From NCBI RefSeq assembly GCF_003992255.1, contig NZ_RQVA01000007.1, forward strand, positions 43,365 to 107,364: a stretch of DNA of 64,000 bases, in the 5' to 3' direction. The stretch is from F0422 sp003992255 (GTDB lineage: Bacteria; Bacillota; Negativicutes; Veillonellales; Veillonellaceae). Below, piece by piece: positions 52,386 through 61,549 of this stretch. Below the pieces are notes generated by a model that did not search any database, had not been told where the DNA came from, and saw nothing but the letters and a program-made list of their open reading frames with translations. Each line of letters starts with the position of its first letter. The stretch's first letter is position 1. A program made the translations under genes and the position numbers.

Positions 52386-53810
52386 ATGAATCGAAAAGTT
52401 ATTACAATGGCAACTCTTTTAGCAGCCTATGCATGTACAGTGGGGGCGGCTACACCACATATTGATACAGTGAAGTTAGTATCGTATCAACAACAGGCAA
52501 CTGCCCAAGCAACTATTATGACAAATACATATAAAAGTCAAGTGCAAACAAAACAACAAAGTATGTCTGTTACGCTGCCACAGTCAATTGAGTTAGCATT
52601 GAAAAATAATCGAGAACTACATCAAACACAATGGGATTATGAGGCGGCATTGGGTCAAGTAGATGTAGCACAAAGTGGTAAAAAGCCTGCTATTTCTTAT
52701 GGATATAGCGCGAATCATGCAATTAAAGAAGTGGGATCTGTTCGTGTAACAGGTAATGAGTTTGGGCATAAAGTAGGCGTGAAAATGCCTCTATATAACC
52801 AAGCATTACAGGCACAAATAGAAGCCTCCAAATATAATCGAGATGGTAGTGGGGCTGCCGTAGAAGAGGCAACACAAAAGGCAAAATTAACGGCTACTTC
52901 TAATTATTTATCTTTGATTATGTCCCGTAATAAAGTAGGCGTAGCAGAACAAACCGTACGTGACTATGAAGAACATTTAAAAAATGCTAATTTACAATAC
53001 AGTGTAGGCATTGTATCTAAATCTGATGTATTAGCGACAAATACACGATTGGAAAATGCTAAAACAACATTAGTAGAAGCGAAACATGCAGCGAGCGTTG
53101 CAGAAGCAAGATTTAATAATCATATAGGTGTACCTGTGTCTACCTCTATCGTAACAGCGGATAAAGAGTTGACATATAAACCGTATAAGATTTCCCTAGA
53201 AGCGGCGAAACAATATGGCGTATACCATCGTTCAGATATTGCTCGTGCAGCGATGGCTGTAAAGGCTGCTGAAGAATCTGCTCGTCGAGTGGATGCATCC
53301 GATATGCCTGTTGTAGATGCTAATGTCAGTGGCTCTATGGGAGGCACCAGTGTAGGAGCTACGGACAACAAAAATTGGACAATTGGTGCTACTGTATCTT
53401 GGAATCTTTGGGATGGCGGTGCATCTAAGGCTAATTTGAAAGTGGCTAAGGTGAATGTAGAAAAAGCAAAAGAGGCCTATGCGCAAACAATTGAAGCCGT
53501 AGAATTACAAATCCATGAAGCCTACTTAAACATGAAGTCTGCCGAACAAAAAATTGTTAGCACTCGTGCGGCAGTAGAAGCGGGACAAGAAGATTATCGT
53601 ATCAAAACATTGCGTTATCGTTCTGGAGTAGGGACAAATGTAGATGTATTAGATGCGGAAACAGCATTAGCTACTGCTCGTAATAATTATGTAGATGTGT
53701 TATATACGTATAATCTTAATGTTGCTACCTTAGAAAGAGCGATGGGAGTACCAGTAACTACGGCGATTGGGGATGGTCTTTCTGTAGTCAATCAAGGAGC
53801 AAACAAATAA
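52386..53810 (+). CDS. tolC: TolC-family outer membrane protein
   Basis: 474 residues with a short signal peptide (TMATLLAAYACTVGAATP read near residues 7-24) and the duplicated TolC pattern of long helices and strands: SIELALKNNRELHQTQWDYEAA in the first repeat and VELQIHEAYLNMKSAEQKI in the second. RYRSGVGTNVDVLDAETALA is a typical end of the last helical pair. It forms an outer-membrane channel for export. TAGGAGGAAGT precedes the ATG, 39 bases after mlaD. No periplasmic adaptor or RND/MFS pump gene is adjacent, so its partner is elsewhere, unless it serves the lipid system. Confidence 0.92.
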   Translation: MNRKVITMATLLAAYACTVGAATPHIDTVKLVSYQQQATAQATIMTNTYKSQVQTKQQSMSVTLPQSIELALKNNRELHQTQWDYEAALGQVDVAQSGKKPAISYGYSANHAIKEVGSVRVTGNEFGHKVGVKMPLYNQALQAQIEASKYNRDGSGAAVEEATQKAKLTATSNYLSLIMSRNKVGVAEQTVRDYEEHLKNANLQYSVGIVSKSDVLATNTRLENAKTTLVEAKHAASVAEARFNNHIGVPVSTSIVTADKELTYKPYKISLEAAKQYGVYHRSDIARAAMAVKAAEESARRVDASDMPVVDANVSGSMGGTSVGATDNKNWTIGATVSWNLWDGGASKANLKVAKVNVEKAKEAYAQTIEAVELQIHEAYLNMKSAEQKIVSTRAAVEAGQEDYRIKTLRYRSGVGTNVDVLDAETALATARNNYVDVLYTYNLNVATLERAMGVPVTTAIGDGLSVVNQGANK

Positions 53811-53830
53811 ATTCCATGATGAGGTGATTC

Positions 53831-56800
53831 ATGAAAAAGAAAGGGTGGCTGATTAGTGCCTTCATAGGGAGTACCATACTAGGAATTGGTTTTGGTTTAC
53901 AACCGTTTAGTGAAGCCTATATAGGGCCTTATGTGCAAGAACAATTACATACAGCACTGAATGGAACCGTTTCTTATGAATCATTCCATGTTGGATGGGA
54001 TGGATCCGTTCAAGTCGAAGACCTTACAGTGGATGATACTAAAGGAAATAGAGTGTTAACTGCTGATATGGTCACCGTCTCTATACAGTGGCTTCATGTG
54101 TTGCAATATCCATTTGGCAATGTATCTCCTGATGCATTAATCGGTACGATTACTGTCACAGCGCCGCATGTAAATGTGGTGCGAGAAGCTGATGGTGAGT
54201 GGAATCTGTCCAAGCTTATGAAGCACCGAGAGAGCGAGACTCAAAGCCAATTTAGTGGGCTTATTCGATTGGGAAATGGTACAGTATCTTTGATGATGCC
54301 TCAAAGGTCGCCGCTTGTATTGACGAATGTCAATGCATCCGTCGTGGGTGATGGAGGGCACACCTTGGAGAGCGTCATAGATACAACGCTAGGAAATGAC
54401 AAGATTCACGGAAAGGTCACATTAGGCTTAGGGGAGACTACAGATAGATCTTTTTATTTAGAGTCTAGCCATTTAGAGTTGAAACCAATACTGGAAAGTT
54501 TCGATATTGTAGATGCAGAGCATGCCTTTACAGGAACACTAACTGATGTGGCTGTTACTATGCGCAAACGGAGTGGATTTTGGTATGGAGAAGGGCAGCT
54601 TTCCTTTGACAATGTTGGGGCTAAGGTAGATGGCTATGCATTACAAAAAGGTAAAGGGAGTGTTCAAATTCATGGTGATGTAGTTACGTTGCAGAATATA
54701 GAAGCTGAAATCAATGATGAACATCTATTCTTAGGAGGAACAGTGCATCATGTATTTGATGAGGATCCTACACTACATCTATCCATTGGACTGAAAGAGT
54801 GGAACTTAGCTCCATTTACGCAGGGGCAAGGTACAGGGTATATTTCTGGCGATGCGATTGTAACGGGGCCTATTTCTAACGTGAGAGGCAGTGCAGATAT
54901 ACAAGTACATGATGTCACGTATAATGGGATTACCTTAAACCGTGGCACAGCCCATGTTGCCTATGGCGATCAAACCATACAGATATCTGATATGATGGCG
55001 TATACTCAAGGTGGAACTGTAACGGGCTCTGGATTGTATCACGTAGAGGATGGCACATATATGGCTGCTCTTAGTGCACAGAATCTGTCCTTGTATCAAT
55101 TACCTATCGATTCTATGCCACAATTACAAGGTGTAGTGAGTGGTGATATCACGATTCAGGGGGATCACAGTGGAATTACTTCTGTACAGGGGACCGTATC
55201 AGGTAAACAAGTGAGCTATCAATCTATGTTGCTAAATACATTGGAAGGTAGTATTGCTTGGGATGGCTCTACCCTTGTTGTTCCGTATATGAATGGCACT
55301 ATGGGATCTGGCTCATTGACTGGTAGTGGACAAATAGGTAATGGTACATTTACTGTTAATGTACATGGCACTGAGATTGGGCTTTCAAATTTAAACGGAT
55401 GGTCTCCAAAGCCGTTGAGCGGAAATGTATCGATGTCAGTTAACCTAGCAGGATCTTTGGAAAATCCTACTGGAACTCTTGAAATCAGTGGTAAAGACAT
55501 GGGCTTTGGATCTATGAAGTTTGATCAGGCTCTAGTGAAAGCTACTATGCAAGATGGCAGATTACAGTTGACCACAGGTGATGTATCCTATAAAAATAGT
55601 CACTATCAAGTGCACGGTTCATTAGAACTAGGTGGAAATCAGCAAATTGATATGACGGCTAAGGCCGATGATGTACGGCTAGAAGAGGTCACCTCAAATG
55701 TAACATCTATGCCAATCACAGGTTGGGTGCAGACAGAGTTACAAGCACAGGGAACTTTGCATAATCCTCAGATATCAGGTCATCTGAAAGCTTGGGATGG
55801 TTCAATCTATGGAAAACTTTTTGAATCTATTGAGGGTGATTATTCCTTTGCAGATGGAGTGCTTACATTGCCTCGGTTAGAAATGAGTACGTATGGTGCA
55901 TCAGTTATCGTAGATGGCAAATTAGATAATCGAAAATTAGATATCAATTTGGCAGCGAAGGCGTTGCCAGTGGGACCATTTATTCGCAATACTGGGGTGA
56001 ATTTAGATGGGTATATTGAAGCCCAAGGATATCTAGGTGGTACTGTGGATGATCCAATTTTTGAGGGGGCTATTACATCTGATGAACTTCAGGTTCAGAA
56101 GTCTACATTACATAATGTAGCAGGTAGCCTATATATGACGCCTAAGGTGCTTAACTTACAAGAGTTGACTTTCACAGGGGCTGGAAATAGTCGCTATGAA
56201 ATCAAAGGTGGAGTTCAGTTAGATGCGTCAAAACGGATATATGGATATGCCCATGTAGAAGATGGAGATATTCATCAATTACTATCATTCGGTAATGCTA
56301 ATGTGCCAGATATTAATGGCAAGTTGCGAGGTACTGTTGATCTTGGTGGTACTACGGAAAACCCACGAATTGATGTAAAAGGGTCTATCGTAGATACCTC
56401 TATTCGCAATGAAGTAGTTGGAACGACTATGATTGATGCCACGTATGCGGGTCGTACAGTTGATATACGGACATTTACATTACCTATCAAAGAAGGTTTG
56501 ATTGCAGCGAAGGGTAAAGCTGACTTAGATGGAGATTCAGATATACAGATAGTGGCGTCGAAAGTTCCGGTGGGAACTGTATTGCCACTAGTTACAACAG
56601 AGGTGCAAGGTCAAGGGGATTGGAACTTTATTATCAATGTAAATGGTAAGACGAAGTCTCCTAAAGTGGAGTTTTCCAGTGAAGTGGAAAATCCTGTTGT
56701 CAATGGAATTGCCTTAGACCAACTGAGTATCTTGGGAACGATGGAAGATGAAGTGATTTATATCCAACAGGGAATGATCAAGAAAGCAGATTCTTCTATC

Positions 56801-58111
56801 AAAGTTCGAGGTAAGGCTCCATTGGAGGCGATTGTTCATAATGAATACATGTCACCAGACCCTAATAAGCAATTTGACATCTATGTAGATATGAATGAAG
56901 CAAATCTATCAGTTCTTCCGCTCATGTTCAAAGGCGTTACTAGTGCAGATGGAGCTATACGAGGTGTAGTTCATGTGACAGGGACTGCTTCTAATGTATT
57001 GGCAAAGGGTACGGTGGAATTATCTGAAGGTACTCTTAAATTAAAGGCCATGAAAAAGCCTTTCGATAAGTTGAAAGCACAACTTGTGTTCAGAGGTAAT
57101 CAGCTAGACTTGACCGGTAGTACTCTAGTGGGAAAAGGTAATGCAGGTATATCCGGTAGTATCGGATGGGCAGCTAATCATATTAACTCTTATTATGGTG
57201 CTTTGCAGATGAAAAACCTAGAGATGGATCATGAATTCTATACGGGACCTTTGGATGGGGAATTGTATATGGTGGATAAGAATAATATGCCAACTTTAGT
57301 GGGTACTATTTCCTTACATGATGTGGTGGCGTCGATACCACTTTCTTTTGAAAGTTCCGGAGAATCTATACCGCTAGGTCTTGATTTAACTATAGATGCA
57401 GGTGATAATGTGCGCTTGTATAATCCACTTCTCTATGATATGTATTTACAAGGAAAAGTAAAATTTGAAGGTACTCTGGGGGATCCTAAAGCCAGTGGTC
57501 AATTATCTGTTCGAAAAGGATATTTGAAATACCTGAAGAATCGATTCAAGATTACAGAAGGACAAGCAAAATTTGTATCTGGTAGTATTATTCCGGAGCT
57601 TAATGTACGCAGTATGTCCAATGTAAAAAGCTATCGTGTATCTTTACAAGCGGAAGGCCCGGCGACGCAGATGAAGTTAAAACTTTCCGCGGAACCAAAT
57701 CTGTCAGATCGACAAATCATTTCGTTGCTGACATTTGGTAGGAATGTAGGGAATACGAGTGGCGTTACCTCAGAGGACGCTAATGCATTACTGGCATCTG
57801 GATTGCAATCGTTGGCCTTTGGCTATATCGAAGATGTGTTACAAGATTCTTTGGGACTAGATATGGTCAATATTACAACTGGTTCCCTAGATGGAAAAGA
57901 TTCTAGAGATTTGCAAGAAAAAAATAATTTTAATGTGTCTATTGGGAAATATGTATTGCCAGATTTCATGGTTACCGTCACACGGGGGCTCAATAATGAT
58001 CGAATGGCTTATGGATTCCAATATGACGTGAATCAAAGTATTAGTGCTACGGGATGGTTAGATAATAGTAACCGGAAATATCTAGGAGCGCAGTGGAGAT
58101 ATCGGTTCTAA
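53831..58111 (+). CDS. tamB: TamB-family translocation and assembly protein
   Basis: A very large (1426-residue) AsmA/TamB-like protein. It has an N-terminal signal anchor (WLISAFIGSTILGIGFGLQPF) and then over a thousand residues of repeated beta-strands, the groove-shaped lipid-conducting fold that spans the periplasm. The C-terminal about 350 residues form the TamB (DUF490) domain, with RGYLKYL-like KGYLKYLKNRFKITEGQAKF and ISLLTFGRN motifs, and end with WRYRF as outer-membrane-facing domains do. GAGGTGATTC precedes the ATG, 20 bases after tolC. It probably moves phospholipid or helps outer-membrane protein assembly; no tamA/bamA is adjacent. Confidence 0.92.
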   Translation: MKKKGWLISAFIGSTILGIGFGLQPFSEAYIGPYVQEQLHTALNGTVSYESFHVGWDGSVQVEDLTVDDTKGNRVLTADMVTVSIQWLHVLQYPFGNVSPDALIGTITVTAPHVNVVREADGEWNLSKLMKHRESETQSQFSGLIRLGNGTVSLMMPQRSPLVLTNVNASVVGDGGHTLESVIDTTLGNDKIHGKVTLGLGETTDRSFYLESSHLELKPILESFDIVDAEHAFTGTLTDVAVTMRKRSGFWYGEGQLSFDNVGAKVDGYALQKGKGSVQIHGDVVTLQNIEAEINDEHLFLGGTVHHVFDEDPTLHLSIGLKEWNLAPFTQGQGTGYISGDAIVTGPISNVRGSADIQVHDVTYNGITLNRGTAHVAYGDQTIQISDMMAYTQGGTVTGSGLYHVEDGTYMAALSAQNLSLYQLPIDSMPQLQGVVSGDITIQGDHSGITSVQGTVSGKQVSYQSMLLNTLEGSIAWDGSTLVVPYMNGTMGSGSLTGSGQIGNGTFTVNVHGTEIGLSNLNGWSPKPLSGNVSMSVNLAGSLENPTGTLEISGKDMGFGSMKFDQALVKATMQDGRLQLTTGDVSYKNSHYQVHGSLELGGNQQIDMTAKADDVRLEEVTSNVTSMPITGWVQTELQAQGTLHNPQISGHLKAWDGSIYGKLFESIEGDYSFADGVLTLPRLEMSTYGASVIVDGKLDNRKLDINLAAKALPVGPFIRNTGVNLDGYIEAQGYLGGTVDDPIFEGAITSDELQVQKSTLHNVAGSLYMTPKVLNLQELTFTGAGNSRYEIKGGVQLDASKRIYGYAHVEDGDIHQLLSFGNANVPDINGKLRGTVDLGGTTENPRIDVKGSIVDTSIRNEVVGTTMIDATYAGRTVDIRTFTLPIKEGLIAAKGKADLDGDSDIQIVASKVPVGTVLPLVTTEVQGQGDWNFIINVNGKTKSPKVEFSSEVENPVVNGIALDQLSILGTMEDEVIYIQQGMIKKADSSIKVRGKAPLEAIVHNEYMSPDPNKQFDIYVDMNEANLSVLPLMFKGVTSADGAIRGVVHVTGTASNVLAKGTVELSEGTLKLKAMKKPFDKLKAQLVFRGNQLDLTGSTLVGKGNAGISGSIGWAANHINSYYGALQMKNLEMDHEFYTGPLDGELYMVDKNNMPTLVGTISLHDVVASIPLSFESSGESIPLGLDLTIDAGDNVRLYNPLLYDMYLQGKVKFEGTLGDPKASGQLSVRKGYLKYLKNRFKITEGQAKFVSGSIIPELNVRSMSNVKSYRVSLQAEGPATQMKLKLSAEPNLSDRQIISLLTFGRNVGNTSGVTSEDANALLASGLQSLAFGYIEDVLQDSLGLDMVNITTGSLDGKDSRDLQEKNNFNVSIGKYVLPDFMVTVTRGLNNDRMAYGFQYDVNQSISATGWLDNSNRKYLGAQWRYRF

Positions 58112-58124
58112 AGGAGGTGAAAGT

Positions 58125-58760
58125 ATGCTTAATGATTATATTGCCAGTGTTGATAAAATTGAACTATTGACGGCTGAGGAAGAACAGAAGTTATGGAAAG
58201 CCTATGAAGAATCAGAGGATATGCAAGCTCGCATGACAATCATTGAGCATTATCAACCTCTAGTATTAAAGGAAGCGAATGTATATAAGTCGACGAAAGT
58301 AGATATGATGGACTGCATTCAGGAGGGGACTATAGGTCTTATTGAAGCTGTGGAACGGTATGACTCAACAAAAGGGGTAGCCTTTTCTCTCTATGCAGTA
58401 CATCGCATTCGTGGACGCATATTAGATTACCTACGAAAAGAAGGTAAAGAAGGCGTCATTTTACAGGAAGAAACCGAAGATGGTGAAACTTGGTGGGAAC
58501 AATTACCTGCTGAGGGCCCTTCTACAGAAATCGTTTGCGAGGAACGCATGTATGGTGACATGGTCACATCCGCTATGAAGCAGTTGCCCTTGGCGGAGCA
58601 GCACGTAGTGGAAGAAGTCTATTACAAGGACCATAGTGTAGCCTCTATTGCAGACACCTTGGAATGCAGTCATAGTTATATCCATCGACTGCGAAGAAAA
58701 GGCTTAGCACGTCTGAAAGGAATGTTAGAAGCCGTAAAAGAAACGTGGGATGATAGTTAA
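58125..58760 (+). CDS. Sigma-70 family RNA polymerase sigma factor
   Basis: 211 residues. Region 2 is visible in DCIQEGTIGLIEAVERYDSTKGVAFSLYAVHRIRGRI (residues about 63-99) and region 4 in LPLAEQHVVEEVYYKDHSVASIADTLECSHSYIHRLRRKGL (about 147-188), with a short linker and no region 1. The type is nearest the sigma-B/F/G/FliA group rather than ECF, because of the conserved IQEG and long region 2. It starts 13 bases after tamB with a perfect AAGGAGGTGA, so it is the last gene of the envelope operon. No anti-sigma gene is adjacent. Its targets are unknown; control of envelope genes is a guess. Confidence 0.87.
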   Translation: MLNDYIASVDKIELLTAEEEQKLWKAYEESEDMQARMTIIEHYQPLVLKEANVYKSTKVDMMDCIQEGTIGLIEAVERYDSTKGVAFSLYAVHRIRGRILDYLRKEGKEGVILQEETEDGETWWEQLPAEGPSTEIVCEERMYGDMVTSAMKQLPLAEQHVVEEVYYKDHSVASIADTLECSHSYIHRLRRKGLARLKGMLEAVKETWDDS

Positions 58761-58790
58761 CTTTGATAGATAGAGCCTATTTTACTTATA

Positions 58791-58843
58791 CAGCACTACC
58801 TAGGTGTCAGCGGGTAAGTTGATGACAGAGGTAGTGCTTTTTA
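58791..58843 (+). terminator. Terminator of the envelope operon
   Basis: AGCACTACC pairs with GGTAGTGCT and an inner stem TGTCA/TGACA continues it, followed by TTTTTAT. Confidence 0.9.
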
Positions 58844-58871
58844 TATGTGAAGGCATATCGAAATAATTCAC

Positions 58872-58900
58872 TTGACATAGATATGGTTTTTGTTTATTAT
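58872..58900 (+). promoter_or_regulatory. Predicted thrS promoter
   Basis: Consensus TTGACA at 58872-58877, a 17-base spacer and TATTAT at 58895-58900. Transcription would start about 58907, at the beginning of the T-box leader. Confidence 0.82.
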
Positions 58901-58906
58901 AATTAT

Positions 58907-59157
58907 ATTATTATATAAAGAACAGTGATGCGAAGGACATGACCTTAATCATCTATACTTTCAGAGAAAGATACCTTGGCTGTGAGTATCTAGTGTAGAC
59001 TTAGGAGTTACCACCTTCAAACTGGTTTGGTGAAGGCAATGCTTGTAATCGAATCCGTGGGGACACGTTATAGTCCGTAAGAGTGAGTCCGTTATATAGG
59101 ACTAACTAGGGTGGAACCGCGAAGATCTTCGTCCCTTGTGTGGGAGAGGGTCTTTTT
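58907..59157 (+). promoter_or_regulatory. T-box leader of thrS
   Basis: A tRNA-sensing riboswitch. The T-box sequence AGGGTGGAACCGCG lies at 59109-59122. A stem I region with GAAAGATACC, AGTGTAGACTTAG and a Thr codon ACC in GAGTTACCACC (about 59011) is the likely specifier. A terminator stem around CGTCCC/GGGAGAGGG (59130-59151) with a run of seven T follows. Uncharged tRNA-Thr would favour the antiterminator and turn on thrS. Confidence 0.92.
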
Positions 59158-59220
59158 TTGTTGGTAAGATCATGGCCATCCCCAATGGCATATAATTGTT
59201 TAGACCTAGGGAGGTACAAA

Positions 59221-61131
59221 ATGAGTGAAGTAAATATTATATTACCTGATGGAAGTTCTAAAGCATTTGCTGCAGGAACTACTTTGGGAGAAGCAGTAAA
59301 ACAAATTTCAAACAGTTTAGCAAAAAAAGTATTGGCTGCAGATGTAAACGGTGAATTAACAGATCTTCGTGAAGTATTGGTGGAAGGCTCCAAAGTAAGC
59401 TTTTTAACATTTGCAGAAGACGGTGGTAAGCATGCATTCCGTCATACTGCATCTCATGTGATGGCGCAAGCAGTAAAACGCTTATGGCCAGATGCACAAT
59501 TGGCGATTGGACCAGCTATCGAAAATGGTTTCTACTATGATATCGATATGGAACATAAATTAGTGCCAGAAGATTTGCCAAAAATCGAAGCAGAAATGAG
59601 CCGTATCGTAAAAGAAAACTTGCCTATCGAAAAAGTGTTGATGGAACGCCAAGAAGCATTAGATTTCTTCGCTGCAAAACATGAGAACTATAAAGTAGAA
59701 TTGATTAATGACTTGCCAGCGGATGCAGTAATCTCTGCATACAAACAAGGAGAGTTCACTGACCTTTGTGCTGGTCCACACTTGGCAAGCACTGGTAAGG
59801 TGAAAGCTTTCAAACTACAAAGTATTGCAGGTGCATACTGGCGTGGTGATGAAAAAAATAAAATGTTACAACGTATCTATGGTACTGCCTTTGAAAAGAA
59901 AGAAGAACTAGAGGAATACTTACATTTATTAGAAGAAGCGGCTCGTCGAGACCATCGTAAATTGGGCAAAGAGCTTGGCTTGTTCGTCATCAAAGAAGAA
60001 GGCCCTGGATTCCCATTCTTCTTGCCAAAAGGTATGGCAGTGCGTAATGCTTTAGAAGATTTCTGGCGTGAAGTACATCATGATTACGATTATGAAGAAG
60101 TTCGTACACCAATCATCTTGAGCCAACATTTGTGGGAAACATCTGGTCACTGGTTCCATTACCGTGAAAATATGTACACAACACAAATTGATGAAGCAGA
60201 ATATGCCATAAAACCAATGAACTGCCCAGGTGGTATCTTGGTGTATGCAAACGACATGCATTCCTATCGCGATTTGCCAATTCGTATGGCAGAGCTTGGA
60301 TTAGTACATCGTCATGAATTGAGTGGTGCTTTGCATGGTCTATTCCGTGTACGTAGCTTTACACAAGATGATGCTCATGTATTTATGACTCCATCTCAAA
60401 TTAAAGAAGAGTTAATGAGCGTTATCGATTTATTCGGTCGTATCTACTCTCAATTTGGCTTGTCCTATCATGTAGAGTTGAGTACAAAACCAGAAGGTGC
60501 TATCGGAGATGATGCAATCTGGGAATTGGCAACAGAAGCGTTGCGTGAAGCGATCGAAGCAAAAGGTATTCCATACCGTATTAACGAAGGTGATGGTGCC
60601 TTCTATGGTCCTAAACTAGACTTCCATATTCGTGATTCCATAGGCCGTACATGGCAATGTGGTACTATCCAATTGGATATGAACTTGCCAGAACGTTTCA
60701 ACTTGGAATATATCGCAGAAGATGGACAGAAACATCGTCCAATCATGATTCACCGTGCTTGTTTCGGTTCTATGGAACGATTCATCGGTATCTTGATTGA
60801 ACACTTTGCAGGGGCATTCCCAACTTGGATGGCACCAGTACAAGTGAAAATCCTTCCAATCAGTGAAAAACATGTAGAATATGCTGAAAAATTACGTAAA
60901 GCATTTAAAGATGCTTATGTAAGAGTGGAACTTGATGACCGTAGCGAAAAGATTGGTTACAAAATCCGTCAAGCCCAAATGGAAAAAGTATCCTACATGC
61001 TTGTTGTGGGTGATAAAGAAGTGGAAGAAGGAAAAGTGGCAGTTCGTAAACGTGGCGTAGGCGAACAAGGGGCAATTCCTTGGGAAGAATTCTTGGCAAA
61101 CATCCAACAAGAAATTAAAGATCGTGCATAA
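59221..61131 (+). CDS. thrS: Threonyl-tRNA synthetase
   Basis: Charges tRNA-Thr. The 636-residue protein has the N-terminal TGS domain (LPDGSSKAFAAGTTLGEAV), the editing domain with HTASHVMAQAVKR and the zinc/editing motif DLCAGPHLAS, the class II core (MNCPGGILVY, RMAELGLVHRHE, RVRSFTQDDAHVF) and the C-terminal anticodon-binding domain. ATG 59221 follows AGGGAGGTACAAA; the frame is open upstream into the leader but without a start site. It is regulated by the T-box leader upstream. Confidence 0.97.
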   Translation: MSEVNIILPDGSSKAFAAGTTLGEAVKQISNSLAKKVLAADVNGELTDLREVLVEGSKVSFLTFAEDGGKHAFRHTASHVMAQAVKRLWPDAQLAIGPAIENGFYYDIDMEHKLVPEDLPKIEAEMSRIVKENLPIEKVLMERQEALDFFAAKHENYKVELINDLPADAVISAYKQGEFTDLCAGPHLASTGKVKAFKLQSIAGAYWRGDEKNKMLQRIYGTAFEKKEELEEYLHLLEEAARRDHRKLGKELGLFVIKEEGPGFPFFLPKGMAVRNALEDFWREVHHDYDYEEVRTPIILSQHLWETSGHWFHYRENMYTTQIDEAEYAIKPMNCPGGILVYANDMHSYRDLPIRMAELGLVHRHELSGALHGLFRVRSFTQDDAHVFMTPSQIKEELMSVIDLFGRIYSQFGLSYHVELSTKPEGAIGDDAIWELATEALREAIEAKGIPYRINEGDGAFYGPKLDFHIRDSIGRTWQCGTIQLDMNLPERFNLEYIAEDGQKHRPIMIHRACFGSMERFIGILIEHFAGAFPTWMAPVQVKILPISEKHVEYAEKLRKAFKDAYVRVELDDRSEKIGYKIRQAQMEKVSYMLVVGDKEVEEGKVAVRKRGVGEQGAIPWEEFLANIQQEIKDRA

Positions 61132-61177
61132 TACCCTCCTTAGCGTATCTAAGCAGAAAGTATCGTGTATACATAGG

Positions 61178-61207
61178 AAAAGCATCTTCACAAGAAGATG
61201 CTTTTCG
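61178..61207 (+). terminator. Terminator of thrS
   Basis: AAAAGCATCTTC-ACAA-GAAGATGCTTTT, a perfect stem with T-tail. Confidence 0.93.
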
Positions 61208-61277
61208 TCATATAATAGAGGTAGAAAGAAGTTGGTCTTTCCTATTTTCTATTAATCTGAGCAGAGGTGATAGGATC

Positions 61278-61436
61278 ATGATTACATTCGACGATGCAGA
61301 AAAACAAAAATTAAGTCCTGAAGATTTAGAAAAACTAAAAAAACACAATGACATTAATGAATGGCCTTGTCCATTGACTGATGAAATGAAGCAGCAAATG
61401 CACGATAGTTTTAAAATTGTACCTAAAAAGAAATAA
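61278..61436 (+). CDS. 52-residue protein of unknown function
   Basis: A short frame with GAGGTGATAGGATC before its ATG. The protein is charged: an N-terminal acidic helix (SPEDLEKLKKHNDIN), then EWPCPLTDEMKQQM with one cysteine, and a basic end (VPKKKK-like). Codon use matches the neighbours. It follows the thrS terminator and has a possible hairpin-plus-T-run terminator (61449-61480). I do not recognise the family. Confidence 0.6.
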   Translation: MITFDDAEKQKLSPEDLEKLKKHNDINEWPCPLTDEMKQQMHDSFKIVPKKK

Positions 61437-61489
61437 GAAAAAGCAGTAGCGATCATAATTGAATTCGTTATGGCTTTTTGTATATAGAA

Positions 61490-61522
61490 AACCGTCATCT
61501 TTGTGATGACGGTTCTTCTATG
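61490..61522 (-). terminator. Terminator for the SIMPL-domain gene (possibly bidirectional)
   Basis: AACCGTCATC pairs with GATGACGGTT around TTTGT. On the minus strand it is followed by TTCTATA after two T; on the plus strand by CTTCT. It separates converging genes. Confidence 0.75.
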
Positions 61523-61549
61523 TGTTTCTATTGAATGATTGGTGTAAGT

